DNA of 64,000 nucleotides from CAYTAU01 sp964442075. Its GTDB lineage: Bacteria; Bacteroidota; Bacteroidia; Bacteroidales; CAYTAU01. The translations under genes and the position numbers were made by a program. The stretch is taken from the NCBI GenBank assembly GCA_964442075.1, contig CAYTWH010000007.1, forward strand, positions 57,301-121,300, in the 5' to 3' direction. Of the stretch, positions 25,524-34,672 are shown piece after piece; positions within the stretch are counted from its first letter, which is position 1, and each line of letters opens with the position of its first letter. The notes under the pieces were generated by a model. That model made no database searches and was not told the DNA's origin. It was given only the letters and a program-made list of their open reading frames with translations.

Positions 25524-27203
25524 ATGGATACAGAAACATTAATTGGAAAAGTTCAAAGCGTTGATACTGGCAATATATCAGTAAAAGTTGATAAAGAAGA
25601 ATTATTAAATAGTGTACAGGTTAATCAAATTGTGCAAATACGCTCTACTAAAACAGGCGAAAAAATAATTGGGCTTATTTCCAAAATAATGAGAAAGGCT
25701 GTTGCTGATAAAATTGACGAAAGTAATGAGCCTGATTTTGTAGTTGAAAATCTTATAAAAGTAAATTTGGTTGGAACATTACTTGAAAAAAGTGGAACTG
25801 AAAATAATGTATTCAAAAGAACATTAAACACTGTGCCAAGTATTAATGCTGATTGTTTCCTTTTGCAGGGAGAAGGATTATCTAAATTTATGAATATCAT
25901 TTCATCAAATAGTGAAAATCCTCTTAAAATCGGGAAATACACTATATCGGAAATGTCTGATGCAAATCTTGACGGAAATAAGTTTTTTCAAAGACACGCA
26001 GTTATAGTTGGTGGAACAGGCTCTGGTAAATCTTGGACAGTAGCAAATATCTTAGAGAAAGCAACAAATCTTAAATCTATTAATAGCCTTGTTTTTGATT
26101 TACACGGAGAATATAAACCACTAAAAGACTTACCAAATACAACTTTATTAAAAATTGCGGGTCCTTCTGATAAACCAACAGATGATAATATCATTTTCTT
26201 ACCTTATTGGCTTTTGTCTTATGAGGAAATTGAGGCATTACTTTTAGACCGTAGCGACAGCAACGCACCAAATCAATCAAGAACACTTTTTGATTTAATT
26301 ATTAAGTATAAAAAAGAAATCCTCGAAGCAGAAAACAAGCAAGACATCTTGGATAATTTTACAGTTGAAAGTCCAATACCTTATAAATTAAGTGAGGTTT
26401 TATCGGCACTTGAAGAAAAAGACACAGAAATGGTTCCTGGTGCAAGAACTGAAAAGCAAGGCCCTTTGCACGGAAAATTAACTCGTTTTATTCAGAGATT
26501 AAAGAGTAAGCAATCAGATAAAAGATTAAATTTTATTTTCAATTCAGATGATGAACTTCTTGCATATGATTGGTTTGTTTCGCTTGTAAATAAACTTCTC
26601 GATTTTGGAAATGAAAAAGGATTAAAAATAATTGATTTTTCAGAAGTTCCATCTGATATACTTCCTCTAATAACAGGTTTAATTGCCAGATTAACTTTTT
26701 CAGTTCAACAATGGATGGAAGATGAAAAAAGACACCCTATTGCATTATTCTGTGATGAAGCACACTTGTATATTCCTGCAAATTTAAAAGGGAGTATGGA
26801 AGAAAAGGGTTTGCAAAGTTTTGAGAGAATTGCAAAAGAAGGTCGTAAATATGGAATTTCTCTTGTTGTAATAAGTCAAAGACCTTCTGATGTAAATAAA
26901 ACAATTTTAAGTCAATGCGGTAATTTTATTGCAATGCGGTTGACAAATCCAGATGATCAAAATGTAATAAAAAGGTTGTTTCCTGATAACTTAGGCGATT
27001 TTTCTGAATTACTTCCAATATTGGATATTGGAGAAGCCTTAATTGTTGGGGACGCTTCACTTCTTCCAAGTAGAGTAAAAATCGACAAACCATCAATTCA
27101 GCCAAGTAGTGCAACAATAAATTTTTGGGATGAATGGAATAAGGAAAAAACTGAAAAAGGTATTGAACAAGCAGTTGAAGCATTAAGAAAACAACAGAAA
27201 TAA
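25524..27203 (+). CDS. HerA-like AAA ATPase/translocase (second SIR2-HerA pair)
   Basis: The 559-residue HerA homologue has an N-terminal HAS-barrel-like domain, Walker A GGTGSGKS (163-170), FDLHGEY, Walker B LFCDEAHLYIP, and RIAKEGRKYGISLVVISQRP followed by QCGNFIAMRLTNPDDQ. It is 150 residues shorter than the HerA of cassette 2, mainly by lacking an insert after Walker A. With the SIR2 gene it forms a probable Nezha-like abortive system inside the R-M operon. Confidence 0.9.
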   Translation: MDTETLIGKVQSVDTGNISVKVDKEELLNSVQVNQIVQIRSTKTGEKIIGLISKIMRKAVADKIDESNEPDFVVENLIKVNLVGTLLEKSGTENNVFKRTLNTVPSINADCFLLQGEGLSKFMNIISSNSENPLKIGKYTISEMSDANLDGNKFFQRHAVIVGGTGSGKSWTVANILEKATNLKSINSLVFDLHGEYKPLKDLPNTTLLKIAGPSDKPTDDNIIFLPYWLLSYEEIEALLLDRSDSNAPNQSRTLFDLIIKYKKEILEAENKQDILDNFTVESPIPYKLSEVLSALEEKDTEMVPGARTEKQGPLHGKLTRFIQRLKSKQSDKRLNFIFNSDDELLAYDWFVSLVNKLLDFGNEKGLKIIDFSEVPSDILPLITGLIARLTFSVQQWMEDEKRHPIALFCDEAHLYIPANLKGSMEEKGLQSFERIAKEGRKYGISLVVISQRPSDVNKTILSQCGNFIAMRLTNPDDQNVIKRLFPDNLGDFSELLPILDIGEALIVGDASLLPSRVKIDKPSIQPSSATINFWDEWNKEKTEKGIEQAVEALRKQQK

Positions 27204-27221
27204 TAATGTAGAGTTAATTTT

Positions 27222-29618
27222 ATGAACGAAGCAGAAACAAGAGCAGAATTAATAGACCCAAAACTAAAAGCCAATAGTTGGGGTATTTTAGAAGGTTCAA
27301 AAATTCTTCGAGAACGCAATGTTTGTAAAATTACAGACGGTAGAATACAAGTTGGCGGTGGTAGAAAAAAACCATTGATTGCCGATTATATTTTAGTTTA
27401 CAGAGGAATTAAACTTGCTGTTGTTGAAGCCAAAAGTGATGAATTAGAAGTTGGCGAAGGTGTGGCACAGGCAAAACTTTATGCTCAAAAATTAAACTTA
27501 GATTATACTTATTCCACCAACGGAAAAGAGATTTATCAAATCTGTATAAAAACAGGTGAGGAAAAACTCGTTGATAATTTCCTTTCACCCGATGAATTGT
27601 GGAACGAAGTTTATAGCGACCAAAACGAATGGAGAGATAAATTTTCATCTGTTCCGTTTGAAGATAAATCGGGAACTTGGCAACCTCGATATTATCAAGA
27701 AATTGCAGTAAAAAACACATTAGAAGCAGTTGCACAAAATAAAGACCGCATTTTGCTCACCCTTGCCACAGGAACAGGAAAAACCGCTATTGCTTTTCAA
27801 ATTGCGTGGAAAATGTTTCACACACGTTGGAACTTAAACCGTGATGGAAAAAGACGACCACGAATTTTATTTCTTGCCGACCGAAATATTTTAGCCGACC
27901 AAGCATTTAACTCATTTTCGGCATTTCCCGATGATGCAATGGTTCGCATAAAACCAAAAGAGATAAAGAAAAAAGGAAAAGTGCCAACAAACGGCAGTAT
28001 CTTTTTTACTATTTTTCAATCGTTTATGTCAGGGACAGACAAAGACGGAAATCCTGAACCTTACTTTGGAGAATATCCAAAAGACTATTTTGATTTTATA
28101 ATAATTGATGAGTGCCACAGAGGTGGAGCAAATGACGAAGGAAATTGGCGTGGGATTTTAGAATATTTCTCGCCTGCCGTTCAATTGGGTTTAACTGCAA
28201 CACCAAAGCGAAAAGATAATGTTGATACTTACCGATATTTTGGTGACCCAGTTTACATCTATTCTTTAAAAGAAGGAATTAACGATGGTTTTTTAACGCC
28301 TTTCAAAGTAAAACGAATTAAAACTACTCTTGACGATTATGTTTACACAAGTGATGATGATATTATTGAAGGCGATATTGAAGAAGGCAAACTTTACGAA
28401 GAGCCAGATTTTAACAGAATAATTGAAATAAAAGAACGAGAAGCAAAGCGTGTTCGGATTTTTATGGATGAAATCAATCAAAACGAAAAGTCTATTGTTT
28501 TTTGTGCCACCCAAGACCACGCAGCCGCAGTTAGAGATTTAGTAAACCAATACAAAAAAAACAAAGACGCGAATTATTGTGTTCGTGTAACAGCAAATGA
28601 TGGAGAAATAGGTGAGCAGTTTTTAAGAGAATTTCAAGACAACGAAAAAACAATTCCTACAATCTTAACAACTTCGCAAAAACTTTCAACAGGCGTTGAT
28701 GCTCGTAATATTCGCAATATTATTTTGATGCGACCGGTTAATCAGATAATAGAATTTAAACAAATTGTTGGTCGTGGAACTCGCCTTTTTGATGGGAAAG
28801 AGTTTTTTACTATCTATGATTTTGTAGATGCTTATCAACGATTTTCAGACCCAGAATGGGACGGAGAACCACAACCCGAAGAACCTTGTGCTGTTTGTGG
28901 TGAAATTCCTTGTGTTTGTGAAAAACGTCCACCACAGCCTTGTCCTGTTTGCGGAGAAAGACCGTGTATTTGCATTAGTGAACCATTGCCACCTTGTTAT
29001 GTTTGTGGGCAAAGCCCTTGCATTTGTCCAAAGAGAGTTAAGGTAAAACTAAAAGACGGTAAAGAAAGAGAAATACAACATATGATTGCCACTTCGTTTT
29101 GGAGTGCAGATGGTAAACCAATTTCGGCACAGGAGTTTTTAGAAAATCTGTTTGGCGAACTTCCAAATTTCTTTAAAGATGAAAAGGAATTACGAGAAAT
29201 TTGGAGTAATCCGATAACAAGAAAAACATTACTCGAAAAATTAGATGATGCAGGTTTCGGCAAAGAGGAATTGACTACTCTGCAAAAACTGATTAATGCA
29301 GAAAAAAGTGATTTGTTTGATGTTTTAGAATATGTATTTGATAGCGATATAAAACCAATAACAAGAGAAGAAAGAGCAACGAGAGCAAAAGCCACAATTT
29401 TTGCATTGCTAAATGATAAGCAAAAGGAATTCATTGAATTTGTATTGAGCAAATATATTGAGGCAGGAATAAGTGAATTAGACCAAGAAAAATTGCCAAT
29501 TCTACTTCAAACAAAATATCAATCGTTGGAAGATGCAATGGCGATTTTAGGTGATGTTCAAAATATAAGTTCGTTATTCATTGAATTTCAGAAACATTTA
29601 TATGAAAAAGTAGCGTAA
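27222..29618 (+). CDS. hsdR: Type I R-M endonuclease/translocase subunit HsdR (EcoEI-like) with Cys-repeat insert
   Basis: The 798-residue protein starts with a PD-(D/E)xK nuclease (Asp55, then VVEAK with Glu69 and Lys71). It continues with an SF2 motor: ATGTGKT (182-188), DECHRG, GLTATPKR, and QIVGRGTRLF. After the motor (about residues 555-605) come three near-identical blocks CxVCGxxPCxC, spaced by proline-rich linkers; they look like tandem metal-binding knuckles. A C-terminal EcoEI-type domain follows. It is unrelated in detail to the HsdR of cassette 2 and belongs to the shorter EcoEI/EcoKI-like class. Confidence 0.92.
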   Translation: MNEAETRAELIDPKLKANSWGILEGSKILRERNVCKITDGRIQVGGGRKKPLIADYILVYRGIKLAVVEAKSDELEVGEGVAQAKLYAQKLNLDYTYSTNGKEIYQICIKTGEEKLVDNFLSPDELWNEVYSDQNEWRDKFSSVPFEDKSGTWQPRYYQEIAVKNTLEAVAQNKDRILLTLATGTGKTAIAFQIAWKMFHTRWNLNRDGKRRPRILFLADRNILADQAFNSFSAFPDDAMVRIKPKEIKKKGKVPTNGSIFFTIFQSFMSGTDKDGNPEPYFGEYPKDYFDFIIIDECHRGGANDEGNWRGILEYFSPAVQLGLTATPKRKDNVDTYRYFGDPVYIYSLKEGINDGFLTPFKVKRIKTTLDDYVYTSDDDIIEGDIEEGKLYEEPDFNRIIEIKEREAKRVRIFMDEINQNEKSIVFCATQDHAAAVRDLVNQYKKNKDANYCVRVTANDGEIGEQFLREFQDNEKTIPTILTTSQKLSTGVDARNIRNIILMRPVNQIIEFKQIVGRGTRLFDGKEFFTIYDFVDAYQRFSDPEWDGEPQPEEPCAVCGEIPCVCEKRPPQPCPVCGERPCICISEPLPPCYVCGQSPCICPKRVKVKLKDGKEREIQHMIATSFWSADGKPISAQEFLENLFGELPNFFKDEKELREIWSNPITRKTLLEKLDDAGFGKEELTTLQKLINAEKSDLFDVLEYVFDSDIKPITREERATRAKATIFALLNDKQKEFIEFVLSKYIEAGISELDQEKLPILLQTKYQSLEDAMAILGDVQNISSLFIEFQKHLYEKVA

Positions 29619-29638
29619 TGGAAATAAAAGCCAACCCG

Positions 29639-29786
29639 AAAGCCATACACATTTGCAATTCACACAAGCCAACGCTGCGACCAAAAATTGCAAAAGAGTA
29701 TGTCTTGCCAACGCACAGGAAATAATGGAAATTGTAGCAAATTTGAAAGATAAAATAACTGAAAACAAGGAATGCCAGTGCCTAAC
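29639..29786 (+). repeat. Conserved 3' cassette flank, copy in cassette 3
   Basis: The same blocks as at 22052-22206, beginning AAGCCATACACATTTGCAATT and ending GGAATGCCAGTGCCTAAC. Confidence 0.85.
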
Positions 29787-29909
29787 AAAGGCTATAAAAA
29801 ATAGGCGGTTTAGTAGTAATATCAAGGTTTGTAGCCCGTTTGAACTTAATCGTAAGTTGAAAAATTGTGCTTCGCAATCGCCTACATTTTCATAGCCCAA
29901 CCGTTAGGC
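29780..29909 (+). other. attC-like site closing cassette 3
   Basis: GCCTAAC (29780-29786) and GTTAGGC (29903-29909) are perfect complements. Inside, GGCTATAAAAAATAGGCG pairs with CGCCTACATTTTCATAGCC with one unpaired base, like the extrahelical base of attC sites. Total length 130 bp, as at the end of cassette 2. Confidence 0.6.
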
Positions 29910-30055
29910 ACAAGCAAACAGAGACCGAGAATGATAACCTTGCTACAAGAAAATATTGAAAAAAGCCACCGCACAAATTGCACATTTGTTTTTTTGCCGA
30001 CACACAAAAAACCGACAAAAAAAACAAAAGAGCAATTTTTCAGCCAATGCACAGA
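29903..30055 (+). repeat. Conserved 5' cassette flank, copy in cassette 4
   Basis: The same blocks as at 12489-12650. It is followed by TAACTTTG at 30066-30073, which fits the -7 consensus and lies 27 bases before the methyltransferase ATG. Confidence 0.8.
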
Positions 30056-30099
30056 ATAATTATATTAACTTTGTATGTTGTAAGAATTAAAGAAATAAT

Positions 30100-31056
30100 A
30101 TGATTTTAGATAATATAATAACCGATTATAAAATTGCTAAAGAACCTCTTCTTGAGTATCTCTCAGCCAATAATATTAATATTCTCAATGACGGTTCTAT
30201 TTCAGAAAAACATAAACAAACTATCCTTTCATTTGTTGAAACCCAAGATGATAGGATTGAAAATGCTTTGAATGGAAAGAATATAGGATATACATCACCT
30301 GATAATAGAATTAAAATATACAAAGATGATGCTATTTCTTTCTTGAAAAAACTACCATCTAATAGCGTTGATATTATTGCCACTGACCCTGCATACTCAG
30401 GAATGAATAATAAACTTAAACTTGGAAGTGGTCGAATAGTTGGAAAATATTCGGAAAAGGGTAAAGAAAATGGAAAATGGTTTGGGGAATTTATAGATAG
30501 TGAAGAGAACTATGCTTTATTTTTATCTGAATGTAAAAGAGTATTAAAAAAATCCACAGGACACATTTACATTATGTTTGATTCCTATTCTCTTTTAAGT
30601 TTAGGTAATGTTGTTAGAAATCATTTTGATGTAAAAAATCTAATAACTTGGGATAAAGTCAATATTGGAATGGGGCATTATTACAGAAGAAGACACGAAT
30701 ATGTAATTTTTGCAACAAATGGAAATACTCGAAAAATCAAAAATAGAACATTTCCAGACGTTTGGAGATTTAAAAGAATTCATAGTGCAAAATACCCTAC
30801 ACAAAAACCAGTAGAAGTATTTCAAGCAATGATTCACGCAAGTGCAGAAAAAGACTTTACTGTTTGCGACCCATTTTTAGGAAGTGCTTCTTCTGCAATT
30901 GCAGCGATTAAAAACAATTGCAACTTTATCGGTTGTGACATTTCAGATAAATCCATAGAACTATCACGTTCACGTATATCTGAATATTTAGAAAAAAAAG
31001 TTGATATTTTACAAACAAAATCAATGGCTGTTGATGATAAAATATTTTGGGAATAA
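30100..31056 (+). CDS. DNA methyltransferase of a type II R-M system (beta class)
   Basis: The 318-residue methyltransferase has the catalytic motif first (TDPAYSGM, a DPPY variant, near 95-100) and the SAM-binding motif last (VCDPFLGSASSAIAAI, near 255). This order defines the beta class of amino-methyltransferases, making N6-adenine or N4-cytosine. The Ala in DPAY is unusual. It is followed by the endonuclease gene 2 bases after its stop. AlwI-type enzymes cut outside an asymmetric site, which normally needs two methyltransferase activities; only one is seen here. Confidence 0.9.
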   Translation: MILDNIITDYKIAKEPLLEYLSANNINILNDGSISEKHKQTILSFVETQDDRIENALNGKNIGYTSPDNRIKIYKDDAISFLKKLPSNSVDIIATDPAYSGMNNKLKLGSGRIVGKYSEKGKENGKWFGEFIDSEENYALFLSECKRVLKKSTGHIYIMFDSYSLLSLGNVVRNHFDVKNLITWDKVNIGMGHYYRRRHEYVIFATNGNTRKIKNRTFPDVWRFKRIHSAKYPTQKPVEVFQAMIHASAEKDFTVCDPFLGSASSAIAAIKNNCNFIGCDISDKSIELSRSRISEYLEKKVDILQTKSMAVDDKIFWE

Positions 31057-31058
31057 TT

Positions 31059-32732
31059 ATGGCTAATCTTAATAAAACAAAAGCACTTTTTGCATTTACT
31101 TCTCCAAGAACTATTGAAAAGATAATTCCAGAGATTGAACTTCTAACAACTAACCTTTCGGGTAATAAATGGTCAAAAGTTCAAATTGAATATTTTGACT
31201 TATTATTTGATTCTGATTTTTACAAAGGCGAGACATATCCAAAAGACCCAGCCTTTGCTGCAAGAGATAGAATCAATCGTTCTCCAAAAGTATTTGGATT
31301 TGTAGACCTTAATCCTGAAGTGAAACTAACGGAAGCAGGAAAGTTACTTTTGTCAGAAAAAAGACTTGATGAAACTTTTACAAGGCAACTTTTAAAGTTC
31401 CAGTTGCCGTCACCCTACCATACTCAATCAGAAACAGTTAACTTTTCTGTAAAGCCATATTTAGAGTTGTTAAGGTTAGTAAAAGAACTAGGAAGTTTAT
31501 CAAAAACAGAAATTGCTTTATTCTTTTCTCAATTAACAAATTTCAATAAATTCAACACCGTTATTACAAAAATAAAGGACTTTCAAGCAAATTCTAAGAA
31601 ATACAAAGGAAGTAGAAAGATGTATGTTAGTGCTTGTTTTGAAAAAGAAATACTTGAAATTTTTCATCAAGAAATTCAAGATAAAAAATTAAAAACTCGT
31701 GAAAGTTCAGAAGTATCATTGCAAAATTTCATAAAAACTAAGAGTTCAAATATGAAAGATTATGCAGATGCTTTTGTTAGATATATCCGAGCAACAGAAT
31801 TAGTAACTTTTCAAAAAAGAACTTTCAGATTAATTATATCACCTCAAAAAGTAGAAGAAGTTGATTACCTTTTAAAAACTGTAAATAGAAACCCGACAAG
31901 TTTTAAGAGCACAATTCAATTCAAAGAATATCTGTTTAACCCTTTTACAGTAAAATTATTAAGCGACAATAAAGATTTACTTATCAATAAAATCAAACAA
32001 CTTGGTTTATCCCACATTGATACTAGTTTAAATATTGAGCAATTAAAAGACAAACTTGCCGATTTAAGGTTATCTATAAAAGCTAAAAATATAGAAGAAA
32101 GAAAAAGAGAACTTAAAGACTATACTGAGTTACCTGATATATTAAGAGTTTTTGAACAAATCAAGAAAAAAGAAGTTCCTGACGCTCCCCTTTTCTTGGA
32201 ATGGAATGTATGGAGAGCATTGGTTATGCTAAACTATGCAAAACGTGTAGATGGAAATTTCATTATGGATATAGACGGAATGCCTTTAAATTATGCTCCA
32301 GGAAAGAAACCAGATATAGAATCTGAATATACCGATTTTGGAATAATAACAGAAGTTACAATGTCAGGTGGAAATACGCAATACAAAATGGAAAGTGAAT
32401 CTGTTCCAAGACATTTTGGGAAAGCAAAAGAACTTTTCGATAAAGAAATGTATTGTATATTTATTGCCCCAAAAATAAGTGAAGGAACTTTAGCACATTA
32501 TTTCAACCTGAACAGAATCAATACAAAACTATATGGTGGAAAGACAAAAATAATACCTCTATCAATTGAGCAATTTATTTCGTTTCTAAAAACAGGAATT
32601 GAAAATAACTTTAATAACTCTGATATACTTAAAAATTGGCTAGAAGAACAATGGGTAAATAACCAAACAATGGAAGATGAAGAAATTTGGAGTGAATCTA
32701 TTAATAATAATATATTAAAATGGGCTTCATAA
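31059..32732 (+). CDS. Type IIS restriction endonuclease, AlwI family
   Basis: The ATG at 31059 (MANLNKTKALFAFTSPRT) is preferred to an in-frame TTG at 31047 that overlaps the methyltransferase gene. The 557 residues show AlwI/BspD6I/MlyI-type features: FTSPRTIEKIIPEI, DPAFAARDRINRSPKVFGFVDL and LTEAGKLLL near the start, a helical middle, and a C-terminal nuclease core (KKPDIESEYTDFGIITEVTMSGG). Family members recognise GGATC- or GAGTC-like sites and cut a few bases away; the exact site here is unknown. It is the cognate partner of the preceding methyltransferase. Confidence 0.85.
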   Translation: MANLNKTKALFAFTSPRTIEKIIPEIELLTTNLSGNKWSKVQIEYFDLLFDSDFYKGETYPKDPAFAARDRINRSPKVFGFVDLNPEVKLTEAGKLLLSEKRLDETFTRQLLKFQLPSPYHTQSETVNFSVKPYLELLRLVKELGSLSKTEIALFFSQLTNFNKFNTVITKIKDFQANSKKYKGSRKMYVSACFEKEILEIFHQEIQDKKLKTRESSEVSLQNFIKTKSSNMKDYADAFVRYIRATELVTFQKRTFRLIISPQKVEEVDYLLKTVNRNPTSFKSTIQFKEYLFNPFTVKLLSDNKDLLINKIKQLGLSHIDTSLNIEQLKDKLADLRLSIKAKNIEERKRELKDYTELPDILRVFEQIKKKEVPDAPLFLEWNVWRALVMLNYAKRVDGNFIMDIDGMPLNYAPGKKPDIESEYTDFGIITEVTMSGGNTQYKMESESVPRHFGKAKELFDKEMYCIFIAPKISEGTLAHYFNLNRINTKLYGGKTKIIPLSIEQFISFLKTGIENNFNNSDILKNWLEEQWVNNQTMEDEEIWSESINNNILKWAS

Positions 32733-32743
32733 ATTTCACCGCA

Positions 32744-32890
32744 AAAGCCATACACATTTGCAATTCGCACCTGCAAATGCTCGACCAAAAATTGCAAAAG
32801 AGTATGTCTTGCCAGCGCACCGTAAGAAATGAAAATTACAGCAAACTTTAAAGATAAAATGACTGAAAACAAAAAATGCCAGTGCCTAAC
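32744..32890 (+). repeat. Conserved 3' cassette flank, copy in cassette 4
   Basis: The same blocks as at 22052-22206, a little more diverged (ATTACAGCAAACTTTAAAGA in place of ATTGTAGCAAATTTGAAAGA). It ends ATGCCAGTGCCTAAC. Confidence 0.8.
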
Positions 32891-33080
32891 AACACCTATA
32901 TGTAATGTGGGAATTCGTCTGTAACCGTTCGTGCAGAACGCTTCCGCACACCGCCAAATTTTTACATTTGGCTTTTGCGATAAAATTTAAAAACAAAATC
33001 TAAAAATTTGGCTTCATGGGAACTTTGAAAAGGTAATTTCTATTCCTATTCCACACTCCACATAGCCGCAACCGTTGGCA
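32884..33080 (+). other. attC-like site closing cassette 4
   Basis: GCCTAAC (32884-32890) opens the site and GTTGGCA (33074-33080, the start of cassette 5) closes it. Inside, CCTATATGTAATGTGGGAAT pairs with ATTCCACACTCCACATAG with mismatches and one unpaired base. The 197-bp site has a large loop holding a GCCAAAT...ATTTGGC hairpin. Confidence 0.5.
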
Positions 33081-33100
33081 TTCATTAAAAAGAACAATCC

Positions 33101-34669
33101 ATGAACTTTAAAGAAATCGTGAAAGAATCATATTTACATATTATTAAAGGAAGTTTAAATCGGATTTTATTGTTTGATTTTGATTCAATCATAAACAATT
33201 TGATAAGTCTTCATGTCAAAATTAAAGAAGGTGAGACTAAATTAAATGCAGATGAACAATTACTAATAACCGACAAGTTTTTTATTGTTCAAAATCTATG
33301 GAAGTCAATAATAGAGGCCTTATATGAGAATTTTTTACCAAAAACAGATTATACTTTTAGTTGGAAAATTGAAATTACAGCATATACATTAATGCTTTGT
33401 GAATTAAGTTCGGAGCAATTCTCTTCTGAAAAAGAACTAAATCATTTAAAAGAATTAGCAAAAATAACGGATGATGACATTGAAAATGATTTTCAGAAAT
33501 TAAAAGAAAATTTAGGATTTGAAAAAATAGGTATTGAGAATATTCTAGAATCGACTCTTGCGAAAGAAAAAATACCAAACAGTAGAAAAGAACAATTATT
33601 ACTATTGTTCAGGTTAATGAACTTTCCTCCGCTCAGAGAAATATCAAAGTTTATTAACTTATATAATACTTCTATAAATCAAGATATAAAGAATTTATCA
33701 ATAGCATTCACCGCAAAAACACCTAATTTATTTGAAGGGTTTCATAAATCAGAACCACTTCATTATTCTGAAATCCAGTTTTCTCACGACATTTTCAAAA
33801 ATGTTGGGTTTGATGGTTTAACAAATCATGAAGAATTGACGGAATTCAAAGGTGTGTTTGCAAAGATTAATAAAGTAGTTAGTTTCAACCATGGGAAGCT
33901 AAAAGATGAAACAATTTGTCCTTGTTGTGGAGAAAAAAGTGATGTAATTCTACCTGATGAGATACTACAATATAAAATGATACTTGAGGATACTCAACTT
34001 TCAACAAAAATCGGGTTGCTCTATTATGAAGATTTCGTGGAAAATTATAAAAAAACACTTTCTGATGGTATAGCTAATTTCTTCCCAAATTTAAATACTG
34101 TTTCAAATCCAGATTGCTTGATACTTGTTGAAGGTGAAAGCGAAGAAATTGCAATTCCAATCTTAGCCTTTAGAGAAAGATTCATTTTATCTGAACGAAA
34201 AATTCAAGTATATAATTCTAAATCAAAACAAAAGCTGAAAGAAGATTTTTTTAATTTAAAAGAAAAATATCCAGAACGAAAAATCATTTGTTTACTAGAT
34301 TCAGACGCAACAAAAGAACGGGATGATATTCAGAGAGTTGTTGATGGGAATAAAAATATGTATCGTTTGGTTTTTATATCAAACGGAACTCTCGAAGACA
34401 TATTTGATTTGCAGACTTCAATTGAAATAATAAACGAATTATACTCCGAAGGAGAAACAATTACCATTGATGACATCGATACTAAAAAAGACTTTCTATC
34501 TAATATGAAAAAGCTCTTGTATCATAAGAAAAAAGCACAGTTCGATAAAGTGCTATTTGCTAAAACGATTTCTTTAAAGCTTGATATTAAAAAAATCCCT
34601 AAAGAGATAAAAGAAATATTAGAGATAGCAAAAGATTTTACTGATGATAGAATCTTTGTTAAAAAATAG
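33101..34669 (+). CDS. Toprim-domain (OLD-like) protein with zinc knuckle
   Basis: The 522-residue protein has a helical N-terminal half without a visible Walker A motif, a CPCCG zinc-knuckle half near residue 275, then a Toprim-like core. LILVEGESEEIAIPIL (near 345) supplies the catalytic Glu, and KIICLLDSDATKERDD (near 400) the DxD pair. This resembles the Toprim domain of OLD-family nucleases and of TOPRIM-only ATP-independent relatives. A nuclease role is likely. It lies 3 bases before the DUF4365 gene, so the two form one unit. No exact system match is recognised. Confidence 0.65.
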   Translation: MNFKEIVKESYLHIIKGSLNRILLFDFDSIINNLISLHVKIKEGETKLNADEQLLITDKFFIVQNLWKSIIEALYENFLPKTDYTFSWKIEITAYTLMLCELSSEQFSSEKELNHLKELAKITDDDIENDFQKLKENLGFEKIGIENILESTLAKEKIPNSRKEQLLLLFRLMNFPPLREISKFINLYNTSINQDIKNLSIAFTAKTPNLFEGFHKSEPLHYSEIQFSHDIFKNVGFDGLTNHEELTEFKGVFAKINKVVSFNHGKLKDETICPCCGEKSDVILPDEILQYKMILEDTQLSTKIGLLYYEDFVENYKKTLSDGIANFFPNLNTVSNPDCLILVEGESEEIAIPILAFRERFILSERKIQVYNSKSKQKLKEDFFNLKEKYPERKIICLLDSDATKERDDIQRVVDGNKNMYRLVFISNGTLEDIFDLQTSIEIINELYSEGETITIDDIDTKKDFLSNMKKLLYHKKKAQFDKVLFAKTISLKLDIKKIPKEIKEILEIAKDFTDDRIFVKK

Positions 34670-34672
34670 CGA

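Larger units (their letters stand above)
22323..29902 (+). mobile_element. Cassette 3: second type I R-M + SIR2-HerA module (7.6 kb)
   Basis: It begins with GTTAGGCAC (22323-22331); the matching GTGCCTAAC is at 29778-29786. It carries hsdM-S fusion, SIR2, herA and hsdR, all on the plus strand. The flanks match those of cassettes 2 and 4. Confidence 0.65.
29903..33073 (+). mobile_element. Cassette 4: AlwI-type II R-M module
   Basis: It starts GTTAGGCAC (29903-29911); the matching GTGCCTAAC is at 32882-32890. It holds a methyltransferase and an AlwI-family endonuclease. The 5' and 3' flanks are those of cassettes 2 and 3. Confidence 0.65.

Noticed and set aside
29653..29895. Small open frame over the end of cassette 3
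   Set aside because: Same reason: it overlaps the repeated flank and the attC-like stem.
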